Below, in pieces: positions 36,735 through 48,464 of a DNA stretch of 64,000 bases. The stretch spans positions 859,099 to 923,098 of the forward strand of contig RHPI01003642.1 in NCBI GenBank assembly GCA_009103225.1, written 5' to 3'. The position numbers were made by a program, and so were the translations under genes. Under the pieces are notes generated by a model that was not told the DNA's origin, ran no database searches, and was given only the letters and a program-made list of their open reading frames with translations. How positions within the stretch are numbered: position 1 is the stretch's first letter; each line of letters starts with the position of its first letter. Source of the stretch: Chlorokybus atmophyticus. Taxonomy: Eukaryota; Streptophyta; Chlorokybophyceae; Chlorokybales; Chlorokybaceae.

Positions 36735-39700
36735 ATGACGACCAGCTACGATAAGAAGGTGATTGAGCCGCTTGGAGATGACAACTACAACACGTGAAGC
36801 AGCCGCATGAGGTGGTTATTCGAGCACAAGAGCTTATGGGAGTTCGTGGACCCAGAGGAGGCAGACCCTCTACCCATAGGCCGGAGCGCTGTTTGGAAGC
36901 AGAACTTCAGGAAAGCACTTGCACTCATTGGTTTGAACGTGAGGGACTTTTACTTGGTCACATTAGATGCTTGCTTCACTGCTAGGGAGGCTTGGGAGAA
37001 GTTACCAGACTCTTTTAAGGCCAAAAACAATGCCAGGCGTGTTCAGCTTAGGCGCGACCTGAATGCCTTGAAAAATGAGTCCAGTGAGCCAATCACCAAG
37101 TACATTTTGCGAGCAAGAGAGCTTTAGAAAGACCTACTAGGCGTTGGCAGCGAAGTGAAGGAGTCTGAGGTGGTTTGGGCTATCCTTACAGGTCTGAAAA
37201 ACGATTTTGGCACATTGATCACGGTGCTAGAAGGTCTTGACTCTGACCCCACGTTGGATGAGATTATGCCAAGGTTGCTACAAGTTGAGCAGAGGCTTAA
37301 AGAAGGATGAGGCTTCAAACGGTGGCTTTTGCAGTTTTCAGATGCAGTGGTTCAAGTTACAGCTCCAAACCCAAGGCACAAGGAGCTAGCTCTTCAAACC
37401 ACAGCAGTTTTTCTCAGAAAAAGCAGGTCAGGAAGTGCAGCTATTGCAAGATGCTTGGTCATTCAGAGGAGAAGTGTTGGAAGAAGCATGGCAGGCCTGA
37501 GGGTGTTAGAAAACAAGAAAAATCCATGGCTTTTACTGCTGGTGCTTCAGTTTCGGACCAGAGCTTGGTTTTAGACTCTGGTGCCAACCGCCATATGACC
37601 TTTGACAAGTCTGCATCATGCAGACAAATGATTTGTCTCCTAGAAAACCCTAGTCAGACCCTTCAGTGTTGGATGCGCTGAGAAGGGAAGCGTGATGGGC
37701 GCTATCGGCCAAGGGGATGTCATCCTTGATTGCCAAGTTGAGGGTTCAACAAGGCAAGTGCAGCTCAAGGATGTTCTTTATGTTCCAGAGCTTGCTGCAA
37801 GTTTATTTTCTGTCAAGGCTGCTGCACTTGCTGGTGCTAAGATTGAGTTTGAGGCGCGAAAGGTCTGCATTGTATTTGGGGGCATTAAGAGGCTGGAGGC
37901 TTTGAGTTAAGGAGGAGAATTGTACTTGATTCAGGGCCAGACTTTAGTTCAGCATGTCCCGAAAGTTCAGGCACTTGATGCAGCACCTTTGGAGTCTGCT
38001 CAGCTCTAGCACAGGAGGTTTGGGCATTTGGGCTTTGATATTGTGGCGTTGGTGAAGGAAGGCATGGTGGATGGCATTACTTTCAATCCTGAAGACTTTC
38101 AGGCTGCGAAGGCTGCTTTGTTCGACCCTTGTGTTCTCGAGAAGCAGACTCGGCTGCCATTTCCTCACTCTACTCGTGTGAGAACGCGTTGCTTAAAGCT
38201 TGTCCACATGGATGTGTGCGGTCCCATGCCGGTGACATCATTTGATGGAAACTTCAAGTATTTTGTCACATTCTTTGATGATTTCAGCAAGTTGTCCGTG
38301 GTCGTGCCTTTGGTGTTGAAGTCACATGTTACCAAGGCAGTCGCAGAGGTTTTCCAGCTGATTGAGACTCAGACCAGTCTAAAAGTTACTTCAATCCGCT
38401 CAAATCATGGTGGCAAGTTCGTCAACAACAACTTGAGGGACTACTATTTTAAGAAGGGCATTCGGCATAAGACTACAGCACCTTATACTCCAGAACAGAA
38501 CGGCAAGGCGGAAAGGCTCAACCGCACGCTCTTAGAGATGGTTAGGTCCATGCTCATTGATGCCAAGATGGAGGACTGCATGTGGCGTGAGGCTTTGCTT
38601 GCTGCAAACTTTATTCGCAACCGCTCTCTCGTGCATTCTCAAGCCAAGACTCCGTGGGAGCCATTCACAGGTGTGAGGCCTGATGTTAGCATGATGAGAG
38701 TCTTCGGTTCTGCTGCCTTTGTACCCAAGCAGCAACGACACAAGTTGGCTGAAGTCAGTCGCCGTGGTGTGTTTGTGGGTTATGAGACTGGTTGAAAGGC
38801 GTGGAGAGTTTTGCTGGATGAAACTCGCAAGGTTGTGGTGAGTTATGATGTGACTTTTGCTGAGGGAGGAGTAGGAGCTGGAGTATTGGGCGTTGACATC
38901 ACTTTTGATGCCGTTGAGCCTTCAGAACCAGCAGTTTCAGTTGTTTCACACCATGTTCCTGCAGTTTCAGAACAGGGGTTGAGTTCTTCAGGCATATTAC
39001 ACCAGGTTCAGGCAGCAAAAGCCCTTCACCTCCTGACACCACTGAAACCCAACACCAGCAACAGCCAGGAAGGCAGCACCCTTCTCGTGAGAGGCAGAAA
39101 ACTGATTGGTTTTACAACAAAGCTTAAGCGGTGTTTGATGCACTGAAAGGTCTGAAGGAGCTCAGCACTCATGAGCAGGCTCTTCAAAGTCCAGATGCAG
39201 ACCTTTGGCAAAAGGCTATGGATGAGGAGATCGCATCCTTGCTTGCCAATCAGACCTGGAGGCTGGAAACTGTTCCGGCCGACATAAAATCCATTCCGGT
39301 CAAGTGGGTTTACAAGATCAAGAAAGACGGCCAGGGCAACATTGAGTGCTACAAGGCGAGGCTTGTCGCGAAGGGCTTTCTTCAGCATGAGGGCATCGAC
39401 TTCAACGAGGTCTTTGCACCCGCTAGTAAGCATACAACTTTTCGGACTTTGCTGGCTTTGGTGGGTCGCCCAGGACTTTGAGCTGCATCATGTTGATGTG
39501 AAGACTGCGTTCCGCTACGGCGAGCTTAAACAGGATATTTATGTGCAACAACCCAAGGGCTACCATGAGGGAGAACCTGATGTGGCTTGTAAGCTTGTAA
39601 AGGCCTTGTAGAGTCAAAAACAGGCGCCCAGGGTTCGGCACATCCGCTTGACCAAAGAGCTTGAGATTCTGAGCTTTGTTCCCAGCACTGCAAACTTAGG

Positions 39701-40689
39701 ACTCTTCGTTTCTGAACAGCTGCAGGTCTGGCTTTTGGTTTATGCTGATGATATCCTCATTGCTGCCTGCATCTTAAAGGACTTGGAGGTTGTCAAGTCT
39801 GGCTTCAGCAAGGCTATTAATGTTTGTGACCTTGGAGAAGCCAAGTACTTCTTGGGCATTGTCATAAACAAGAACAGGCGAACAAGATCTGCCAATAGTA
39901 GCCAGGAGCAGATGGTCACCGGATTGGTTGACAAGTTTGGGCTGCAAGATGCTAAGGTGAAGGCAACATCTATGGCGGTAGGAGTCAAACTTGTCAAGTC
40001 TGACAGTGAGGCAGATCTGCTTGACACGACTCAGTACCCTTACAGCACTCTTGTTGGGAATTTGTTGTACTTGGCAATCAGCACCAGGTCTGACATTTCC
40101 CATTCCGTGGGAGTTTTGGCCAGGTTTATGTCTGCACGTACCTTGGAGCACTGGAAGATTGCAAAGGCTTGTATGCGCTATGTGGCTGGGACTTCCAGTG
40201 TTGGCATTACTTCTTCTGTTGGACTTACAGTTTTGGAGGGTTACTGCGACGCAAATTATGCAGGTGACCTTAATTCTAGGCGGTCTACTACTAGCTACAC
40301 ATTCTTGTTGTATGGTGGAGTCGTGAGTTGGCAGCAAGCTTCAACCCACTGTTGCAGGTTTTACTGCAGAGGCTGAGTATATGGCTGCATCCCATGCAGT
40401 CAAGGAGGGGCTTTGGTTGCGCAAGCTGGTTGCAGACTTTGGTCTGGACCAGATTGTCATCCCCATGCATTGTGACAACCAAGGAGCTATCAAACTTCTG
40501 AAGCACCCCGTTGCTTCAGTCAGATCGAAGCACATTGATGTCATGCATCACTTTGTACGGGAGCGCGTCACTCGTGGCGAGGTGGAGTTCAGGTTTTGCA
40601 AGACTGAAGACATGCTCGCAGACTTTATGACGAAGGCTTTGACACCTTCTAAGTTTCAAACCTGCTGCGAAGGTCGAGGCGTCCACTAA
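36735..40689 (+). pseudogene. Copia gag-pol polyprotein pseudogene
   Basis: Gag runs from ATG 36735 (MTTSYDKKVIEPLGDDNYNT, then a stop where the family has Trp) through FEHKSLWEFVDPEEADP. The zinc knuckle CSYCKMLGHSEEKC is at about 37436-37478, and the protease motif LVLDSGANRHMTF near 37570. Integrase spans about 38000-38880 with HMDVCGPM, a changed second catalytic site reading SNHGGKF where the family has SDNGGEF, and PEQNGKAERLNRTL. RT spans about 39150-39780 with VKWVYKIKKDGQGN, VDVKTAF and an intact YADD at 39741-39752. RNase H ends at 40689 (DMLADFMTKAL). In-frame stops include about 36795, 37125, 38008 and 38793; frameshifts occur near 37310, 39465 and 40340. It cannot make a working polyprotein. 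Confidence 0.92.
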
Positions 40690-40989
40690 GCTGCCTGCGT
40701 GGGAGTGTTGGAGTATAGGACTAGATTCTGCCGTCTCTAGACTCCAGTCAGCTTAGTTTGGCTAAGTAGAATTGGCAGAGCAGTCTGAGGAGGAAGAGGT
40801 GGTGCCAACTGCAAGAAAGCCGAGGAATACCAGCTAGCGAGACATGAAAATATGTCCTCCATTGAATCATATGCACATCTCATTCGGGCACAAGGAGCGG
40901 TTACGCACCTGGGCCCACACGAAACTAGTGCACGGTATCAAGGCCTAATAGGCTACTACTTTAGCAGACATCTATCAGCTCGACTAGCT

Positions 40990-41065
40990 CCACCACAACC
41001 ACAACCACAACCACAACCACAACCACAACCACCATAACAACAACAACAACCACCAGCACCACCAC
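40990..41065. repeat. (CCACAA)n simple repeat
   Basis: Hexamer CCACAA repeated about seven times, grading into CAACAA and CCACCAG units. Confidence 0.95.
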
Positions 41066-41860
41066 GATAGTGCTCATTAATTTTATGCAGGCTTATCGAT
41101 TGAGTCAGTAGCATCCAGGTATTTGCTTTCAGCTGTAGGCTAGACTCATAGTGCAGCTGCAGGCTGGGCTTATAGGCATCCATACAATGTACATAGCCTG
41201 CACAACACATGTGCATAACTGTATGCAGGAATGTATAGCAATTGCATGTTATTGCTTGCCCTGCTTGCTTGGTCTTCACACATGCAATCCCATGCACACG
41301 CGCACAGTGCGCATAGTTGTCTTATTATCCGCGGTTATTCAAACTAGTCTATGACGCAGATACAAACACACACATCACACACACATGAATGCAAGTGCAA
41401 ACATACTCACTTGCTGCATGATGTCCTGGCTTCCAATACATGCGGCGTTAGTTACATTTTATTCGCCATCCATCGCTTCTACCCCTCTTTGTCCATGCAA
41501 TGCTGCTTATGCTGCTCCCTTGCCTTGGCCCGTCGAGCTTTGTTTTGATTTTAAAATGGTCCTCCATCTGGTCGCTCGCAGCTGTGTTAACCACCGATAC
41601 GCCTTGCCTCCTCCCCATGCCTTCTTTAGGTAGTCCACTACCATATGATCGTCGGACCGCACCTCTTTTACCACAACAACCCGAGGGGGTGGGTCATCAG
41701 GGTCTTCATCTGGAGGCTCATGCGGAAGTCTAAAGTCAGAAATGGACTTGTTGTTGTGCCAAAGCTTCCCGGTGTTAGCATGAGCATGTCTTGAACACTG
41801 CTCAGTCCGTTCAGCTCGTGAATTGGCTAAGGCACGAACCTTAGAGATACTGCTACTAGT
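41066..41860. other. Non-genic stretch
   Basis: No supported gene; short ORFs only. Confidence 0.4.
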
Positions 41861-41864
41861 ATGA

Positions 41865-42340
41865 CCTGATATCGATCAGTCATGAGTCTGTAGCAAATAT
41901 CGAGTCCACTACACTGAGTATGACCAAGCAGGAGACTCCGAACTTGCTCATGAGGCTGGCGCAGCCTGACGCAGCCAACGCCTTTGGAGAATGGCGAGAA
42001 CTCCGCGTATACCGCGCCTTAGGAGGCGTGGCTTAGCTTGTTGGAAAGCTTTAGCTATAAGCTAGACAGCTAAGCTTGCATATTGGCAATCTGCTGAGTA
42101 TAGCTCACGCGGTGCTTGCTAAAGTAGACATGTGTAGTTTGGCTGGTATAAAGGCCAGCGCAACTACAAGTTGTTGGTTCGGGTGAAACCCCTTTTGAAA
42201 GCTTTGTGTGCACGCCTCGTGTGTATGTTCTAGTGCATGTACCAGCTGTAGTTGGTTAGCACTAGCTCAGTGTTCAACACCCAGGACATCCCCTGGTTCT
42301 GGCCACTGGCAAGGGGATGTCGGCTGCAGTCACTCTCAAC
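41865..42340 (+). repeat. LTR-like module B with TATA box and hairpin tail
   Basis: Diverged relative of the 33.1-kb module: ATATCGATCAGTCATGAGTC at about 41869, GTTGGAAAGCTTTAG at about 42040, a TATAAAGG box at 42147-42154 and a leader with GTAGTTGGTTAGC. It ends with a hairpin whose arms GGACATCCCCT and AGGGGATGTC (about 42285-42322) are separated by about 16 bases. The gene body expected of a retroelement is absent downstream. Confidence 0.45.
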
Positions 42341-42357
42341 TCTGTGCTATCATAGTC

Positions 42358-42672
42358 TCACGCTAATTGACGATTTGCAACATCGCGGTTAAGCAACGCC
42401 AAGAGCTTGCGCTGCAACTGGTCTCCATTGATGAGCGTAACCTCATCGGCCAAACGCCGAATGCATTGTGCACCAGTGTCTCTGTCAATCAGGTCATTGC
42501 CCATGGCATCACGCTTCTTGGTATGGAGCCGCACTTGCACATGGCTTGTTGACTTCCGCCAATCAAACAGGTAGATCGCATCCACTCGGCATGGTGCGAT
42601 AATTGGATCCGCCATCTTCATAGAAGCAACGCCTCTGCGTCTGCCAATGCCAATATCAAAGGCTTTACTCAC
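42358..42672 (-). pseudogene. Unassigned 104-codon ORF next to the Tnp2 relic
   Basis: Reads MSKAFDIGIGRRRGVASMKM and onward with a charged C-terminus. It lies downstream of, and on the same strand as, the Tnp2 transposase relic, so it could be a C-terminal or accessory piece of that element. No motif was recognised. Confidence 0.25.
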
Positions 42673-42687
42673 TGTGCATCAAGAGAT

Positions 42688-42845
42688 GCCTATGAGACTT
42701 TAGGTCACAGCAATGGAATGCAACTCATAGGCATTGCCCAGTGCCTTTGACTCTTTGAGTCGCAGCAATGGACTGCATAACTCGTGGACACTGGACAGTG
42801 CCTATGAGATTTCAAGTTAGAGCTATAGATTGCATAACTCGTAGA
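42688..42845 (+). repeat. ~58-bp tandem repeat, block 1 (about 2.7 units)
   Basis: Units start near 42691, 42742 and 42803. Shared pieces are GAGACTTTAGGTCACAGCAA, ATGCATAACTCGT and ACTGGACAGTGCC. The same family occurs at 44855 and 46300 in the same orientation. Confidence 0.85.
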
Positions 42846-43852
42846 CCAAACCACACACTTGTAGATGACCCAATATGCAGATATGCGCGGAACTTGCGTA
42901 TGCCTCAAGGCAAGTTGCCATTAATGTTCTTAACGCGTTTGATTCAAGGCCAAGGGTCCCTAAAGAGGGACAGGCTTTTGTTGCTGCCAATAATGATGCC
43001 CTTGTCTCCGATCAGTCATGCATGCTCTAAGTCTAGGAATTTCTCAACAACGATCCAGTGCTCCGTGGCGTGCTTTTGAGTGCGCACTTCGTAATTACAG
43101 TCACTACATGCCTCACTTGAAGGCTAGTAAACCTGCTAAGAGTCCGCCATGTTATCATTAGCTCGGTGGCACAACAGCTTTTCCGTCCGCTGATCTTCTC
43201 GCACGTTGAGTGTCTACGTAAACCATCTCCTTTATATACGCCGCATGTAGCTGATCTCAAACTGCTTCCCGTTGATGAAGGTGTTGATGTTGTTGGACAC
43301 AATGCGCTTTGCACAAAACACCAGTACACATTATAACCTCCGTGCCAGATAATGTCCTCCAAGATGTGACCGGCATCGGCCACATGCTCGTTGGGCCTTT
43401 TGTTGGTGCCAAACAAGTCCTCCGAGTAGACCCTCCAATATATCAAAAGAGCGTCAGCAAGATTCAACAGCTCCGCAGTCCATCCATGTAGGCAAGAGTT
43501 GTGGAGAAGATGCGGATGAGTAAGTGCAACGCGAAGCTGACGTCTTTGGTTGCTTTGTCTACAAGATTGCATACAGCGTATGGCACAGCATACTGCATGA
43601 ATATCTGCAAATCTTGGGCCTTGGACCAAGCCAGGTGCTTGCTAATGCCTCTTGCGAAATGTGTGCTCCTCAAGTTCATGGAGCGTGATATGCGCATCTG
43701 GGACAACTTGCTCTCCACCTTGGCAATGTCTTTGACATGCTTTGAACTGTCTGCACCAAGCAACCTACGAACCGAACTCTTGCAAAGCCCCTTCAGCAAC
43801 AGGTGCATTGTGTAATTGACCAAGTCGCGGCAACAATTAAACTCGTACAAAT

Positions 43853-44367
43853 TGTAAAAAGTGGGCTCCGACCACTAGGCTATGGTAGCAAAAAACGCTA
43901 CCATGAGTGAGGTCTGTGACAATTTATCCAAAATTGTGACATTCCTCCCCATTTTAACCCACGGGTTCCTCATTACCCAATGAAGCACATACTAGCCCAC
44001 GTCGCCGTGGTCATGGCCGTACCACGACCGGTCTGCCCGCGGCCTTTTTACATCCGGCCTACGACCGGTCATAACCGACCGTACTGCAGCGGCCATCCTC
44101 ACCGCGCGACCTGCCAGCACGGCGCGACCGCTCACGCGGCCATAGGTCAAACTGTCTCGGTGCGCAGGTTGCCAACCTGCGCCTAGCCTAGAGCAAGCCA
44201 CCCCAAATATTTTTTGCCTTTGAATATGCCTCACTCCCCTACGGGAATTGAACATGAGACGTCAAGCTCCGATACCATTGTAACAAGTGGGCTCCGACCA
44301 CTGGGCTATGGTAGCAAAAGACGCTACCATAAGTGAGGTTTGTCACAATTTATTCGAAATTGTGACA
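43853..44367 (-). mobile_element. TRIM-like miniature LTR element nested in the transposase
   Basis: Two 89-bp direct repeats (43853-43941 and 44279-44367), differing at about eight positions, flank 337 bp with no coding capacity. Read on the minus strand, each repeat starts TGTCACAATTT and ends TTACA. One base inside the 5' repeat is TGGTATCGGAGC (44277-44266), one mismatch from the initiator-tRNA-Met primer site used by copia and TRIM elements. Directly before the 3' repeat is a polypurine tract GGGGAGGAA. The flanks CAAAT (43848-43852) and CAGAT (44368-44372) look like a 5-bp target duplication with one change. Size, primer site and lack of ORFs define a TRIM. Confidence 0.82.
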
Positions 44368-44529
44368 CAGATGCCACAACCGCTAAAGTGGACATTTGCC
44401 GGTGATGCCAAACTCCATTGATTTTCTTCAATTCTGGCCACCAAGTGAGTCCACCACGCACGCGTTGTTATATGCATCCTTTGCTGCTCCCTCTGCTGGG
44501 GGATGGCGGCAGTAGTAGCAATTGTCACT

Positions 44530-44634
44530 ATAAAAGTGATGAGTACGTGTCCTCGTAGTATCTTCACCCTGCTCAGCTAGCCGGGGCACTTGGTGCTGAG
44601 TGGCTTTGAAAAGACAACAATGGTAGGGGACAAG
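44530..44634. repeat. 105-bp repeat, copy 1 (inverted to 49303-49407)
   Basis: All 105 bases equal the reverse complement of 49303-49407. This copy lies in the Tnp2 relic, in a part coding Cys/His-rich sequence on the minus strand. Confidence 0.95.
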
Positions 44635-44854
44635 ACCTTACACTGGCCTATCTCACATTGTGCTGACTGATCACCCGTCCATGCCCACAACACTACCCGC
44701 AGCGTTCGCTTTTTACATGCAATGAAAGCAACGAGCCCGTCAGTATCTCTACATACTTGGATAGGCCCCTGACATAGGCCGCGCTGGGCAGACTTTCATA
44801 GACCGCAAGCTGGCAGATATGCTGTATCAAGTCGTCTCCTCTGTCTAGTGCCCA

Positions 44855-44940
44855 GGAGTCTTTAGGTCACAGCAATGGCAAAGCATAAGTTGTAGACTCT
44901 GGACGGTTTCTATAAGACTTTAGGTGATATAGGTGATATG
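44855..44940 (+). repeat. ~58-bp tandem repeat, block 2
   Basis: One and a half units (starting near 44860 and 44912) with GTCTTTAGGTCACAGCAATG, GACTCTGGACGG and AAGACTTTAGGTGATA. They interrupt or overlap the transposase relic. Confidence 0.75.
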
Positions 44941-46294
44941 TTACAACCAAGTCATTTCCTACTCGTTGATTAAGCACGCGGCTATCAACATGATGGGAGT
45001 CGAGGCCATAACAAACAGTAAAGCCGTTAAAGTAAAGGTTCCCCAAGTCACGCACCAGTGGTTCCAGAAAAGGCTTCAGATTGTCGACAGCGTTTGGGAG
45101 CTAATCAGTGGGAACAAAAAGCAAGGCATGACAAAAGACTCTTGTCGGGAAATGTGCTCCCCGCCATTAAGCATAGAGGCACTGACAACGGTGCAGCTGT
45201 GCTTCACAGTGGTTTTAAAGCTGAAGCCGTCGGTGTGGATTCGCAGGGCTATGTTGCGAGGGTCGCCAAGAGCTTGCTGTACCACCTGATGGTTGGTTTC
45301 GTGGCATCATGAGCATTTAAATGTCGCGTGATCGCCTGCGTTGTAATGCTTCAAGTTGACATCCGAGATGTGGTGGCAGAATGCGCACGACACAAGCAGC
45401 TTGAGTTCGTGGCGAGGGTCCCAGCAGTTGCAGTGATGCTACTGCTTTGCCAATACTCAATGTTTGCAGCGGGTACTTGTTCCACAAGAACGTGCATCCA
45501 TTCATCTTTGTGACGCCAATCCTCCTGGTAGTCGTGAGCGATTAATGGGACAGATAATTCTTGGCGCTGAGCCAGGCACCTATACGTTTGTACAAGAAGT
45601 CGCAACATTCTTTGCAAGCCCTGCCGCATCCACCTCCGCACGGTGTGTTGCGAAGGCAATCAACCCATTTTTGGTTGAGTCCGCCCATGTCCCAGTCCTC
45701 GTCATCTTCATTGAGTGTGGAAGAAGGCGCATAAAAAAAGCACTTGCATGTGGGACAGATGGTCAGGCGCTGAGGAACAGGCATGCCGAGCGCGGCCAGC
45801 AGTTTATCCATGGCGGCAATATCTGTCGCCAGCTCATTCGCGCACAGGGCTGTGCGACATCGTGTCGCCTATGAGGCTGGGAATGTCATCCCGCAACTGC
45901 TCATGTTCAAGAAGGGACCTCCAAGGCTAGCTTTACAAGGAACTTATCGGGCCAATGATGAGCTTGATGATTTGTTGACAAGAGCAACTTGACACAAGCA
46001 TCTTCCAGGGCTGTCATGATTTGTAAATATATATGCAACCACTTCTTCGTAGCAGACTCTGATGGCGGTCGGCTGAGCTCGAGAGGTTGAGTAGGGGGGA
46101 TAGGCGGTGCCCGCCTGCTTACGGCGATTGCCAGGTCAAGTGCACGCCCTTGCAACTTTTTAGTCCACCATCTATGATGACAGAGTTGGTTAGTCTTCGA
46201 GCGACCAAGGCCAATCCACATCACCACGCTATCAGAAACACAAGCAAGACACACGCATGTATGGCAATATTATAAACCGGATTGGCACTGTCCA

Positions 46295-46455
46295 GAGCCA
46301 GCGAGACTTTAGGTTACAGCAATAAAGTGCATAACTCATAGACACTGAACAGTGCCTATGAGGCTGTAGGTCACAGCAATGGAATGCATAACTAGTAGGC
46401 ATTCAACAGTGTTTGTGCCAATTAGGGCAATGAAATGCATGACTCATAGCCGCAC
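46295..46455 (+). repeat. ~58-bp tandem repeat, block 3 (about 3 units)
   Basis: Units start near 46303, 46358 and 46418. Shared pieces are AGACTTTAGGTTACAGCAAT, GTGCATAACTCATAGACACT and CAACAGTG. This block sits just beyond the N-terminal end of the transposase relic. Confidence 0.85.
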
Positions 46456-46785
46456 AGCTTACCATGCCGCGGCTCCATTGAAAATGCAGTTACAGCTACC
46501 TTGACAATTCCGCTGCTGCTTATACTGCTGCTGCTGCTGGCTCTCCACATGATGAGATGGCTCGTCTGCAATTGATTTACCTCCCGCTTCAGCGATTGGT
46601 AACAGAGGATAATACAAAGTGGATGGCTAGCCAGCGGTTGCAGGGGGGTGAGAAGCAGGCTGAGTTACTAAAGCTGGCCGGCAGGGCGCGTAATAGTAGG
46701 CGCTTGACAATTGCAAGCACGCTCATAGCTTCACAAAGTTTCAACGATGTCAAAAACTTTTGTGCTGTCTGTATTAGATGTCGCA

Positions 46786-46804
46786 AATAATAATAATAAT
46801 AATA
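46786..46804. repeat. (AAT)n microsatellite
   Basis: Six AAT units ending in AGT. Confidence 0.9.
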
Positions 46805-47339
46805 GTAATCAGGCTCAAAAGCGAGCTAGCGGGGGCACGAATGTTACTGAGTGAGGAGTCTGCCTGCCCATCCACCTCCATGGGGGACGCGTTGTCACCA
46901 ACGAGGCCGCTATTAGCAAAAAGTTTGTACACTTCAGCTTTTATGCGGGCAAGAGGTTGCTCTCTTCTTCTAAACTCCAAGTCCTTCTTGCGTAGGAGAC
47001 CTTGCATTGCTGTGACAACTTGAACTGCTGCCTCCGCTTGCGTAACGCTGCCGGGGTGGCCGCAGGTAGCTGGAGTCCGATAGACTTGTGGAGTCTTTCA
47101 GCAATATTAGCTGCTTTCCGGTCAACCATGCTGGGTGCATGCGTAGTACCCACAATAAACAGCTGCCCCAAGGTTACCGCCGCCGCCGCCGAGATTGCAG
47201 CGCAAGCCTAAAACCCTAGCAAATGGGCAGGGGACCAAGGAGCCTAGTGCTTACTACTCGTTTGGCATTGGCGCACAAGACTTCGTGAGCAAAGGATCAA
47301 GTGAGATGTGTCGTCGTTCCCTGGCAAGATACCCAATAA

Positions 47340-47800
47340 TCTGGTCCAGGTAGCTGCCAATGTACTGCTCCAACCCTGGTCCGTGATTCAAAAGCCAGTG
47401 CTTGACAATTGTTGGATGCTGATCCGGGACCATGCATGGTCTACGGGGGCCGCTTACGATTGTACTAGTGCAGCATGGTCCTGCTTGGGAGAACCATGAT
47501 TGGTCCGTACTGTACATGTCACACGGTGTGCTGCACCAGTGCTGCCCAGGCTCATAGGTCGCAGGGCATGCGACCAGCCGTGGTCATAATGCTCAGGCCA
47601 CGTGTTGACCAGCGCTGTACCGGTCTACCGACCACAAGGCACGCGACTAGCTCTGGTTCGGTTATTTGGACCATGCCGGCGGGCTCCGAGGCCGGACCAC
47701 TGGTGATCGGATCCGGTCACGTCAGACCAATCGCGGCACTGGTATGCCACAGCGTACCAGGTGTCGTCTACGGGCCGCATACAATTGGTCCACGCGAAAA
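47340..47800. repeat. GGACCA-N4-TGGTCC dyad array, cluster 2
   Basis: Dyads include GGGACCATGCATGGTCTACG at 47427, GAACCATGATTGGTCCG at 47491 and CCGGACCACTGGTGATCGG at 47693, with many half-sites (CTGGTCC, GGACCATGCC). Spacing is irregular at about 30-90 bp. Confidence 0.75.
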
Positions 47801-48425
47801 AAATCCCAGTGTACCCACTGCGTTCACGTGCAGTTCAATAGAGTGCGCTCCATGGTGCAGCTTGAGCAAGCGCTGGGTCAGTGGTTAAAAGAGGAGCTTG
47901 GGGGCTTCATAAGTTTGTGCGAGACTAGCTCGCAACCATCAACTATTGAGCAACAAGCATCTCTAGCACAAAAAAGTCATTGACAAACCTATTCTTTCTG
48001 CACAAGAGATTGTGCGCTGATTTTAATGGCTGCCAATCCCTCTAAGCTCGCTGGCCGTGGGAGGAGCAGCAACATCAAGAAGAGTCGCATGTTGCCTAAG
48101 TGCACAACGCTGCCACCAGCCTGCTAGCCATAGGTGTGCTTGTGTATGTCTCTATGTCGCATGCACTGTCGCTCACACATGCATGCGTACAAGAGCACCG
48201 CACATGCAATCAACTTTGCATGTAGCAAGCTAATGTGCACATGTGTGAGCGTGCATACTGCTTTGCTGCTCCTTCCTTTCTCCATCCATGAGTGTGTGCG
48301 CAGACACGCACACACACGCGCTCTGTGCATATCCACACACCGAGCGCACCTTTCTCCTCTCCCCACAGGTAGGCTTTCATATCCTACCAAAACATCCTCC
48401 ATGAAGGTCAACAGCCCATTGTTGG

Positions 48426-48464
48426 AAAGGCACCTGAACAGTCTTGGCCTGTTCAGGTGCCTTT
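48426..48464. repeat. Perfect 16-bp hairpin
   Basis: Arms AAAGGCACCTGAACAG (48426-48441) and its complement (48449-48464), with a 7-base loop. It is the first of a series of hairpins up to 49431. Confidence 0.95.

Larger units (their letters stand above)
35986..40768 (+). mobile_element. Ty1/copia LTR retrotransposon, decayed, 3' LTR truncated
   Basis: The 5' LTR starts TGTTGGAGTATAGGACCAAA at 35986, and the same sequence (TGTTGGAGTATAGGACTAGA) restarts at 40706, 17 bases after the end of the polyprotein. Similarity of the 3' copy stops at about 40768, so that LTR is truncated. The 5' LTR contains three diverged tandem copies of its first ~70-90 bp. Domain order gag, protease, integrase, RT, RNase H is that of copia. 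No exact primer-binding site was recognised. Confidence 0.88.
43033..46254 (-). pseudogene. Tnp2-type (CACTA/EnSpm-like) transposase relic
   Basis: Scattered minus-strand frames, in N-to-C order, match the large Tnp2-like transposases of fungi, algae and plants. 45811-45542 has the zinc-ribbon-like ICPTCKCFFY and CGGGCGRACKECC. 45285-45076 reads IHTDGFSFKTTVKHSCTVVS then MPCFLFP. 45055-44867 reads MRDLGNLYFNGFTVCYG. A Cys/His segment follows at 44634-44400. 43850-43464 has MHLLLKGLCKSSVRRLL, and 43490-43310 reads PNEHVADAGHILEDIIWHGG. Frames are separated by stops, by a tandem-repeat block and by a nested TRIM at 43853-44367. The family assignment rests on remembered motif order, and the element's ends were not found. 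Confidence 0.65.
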
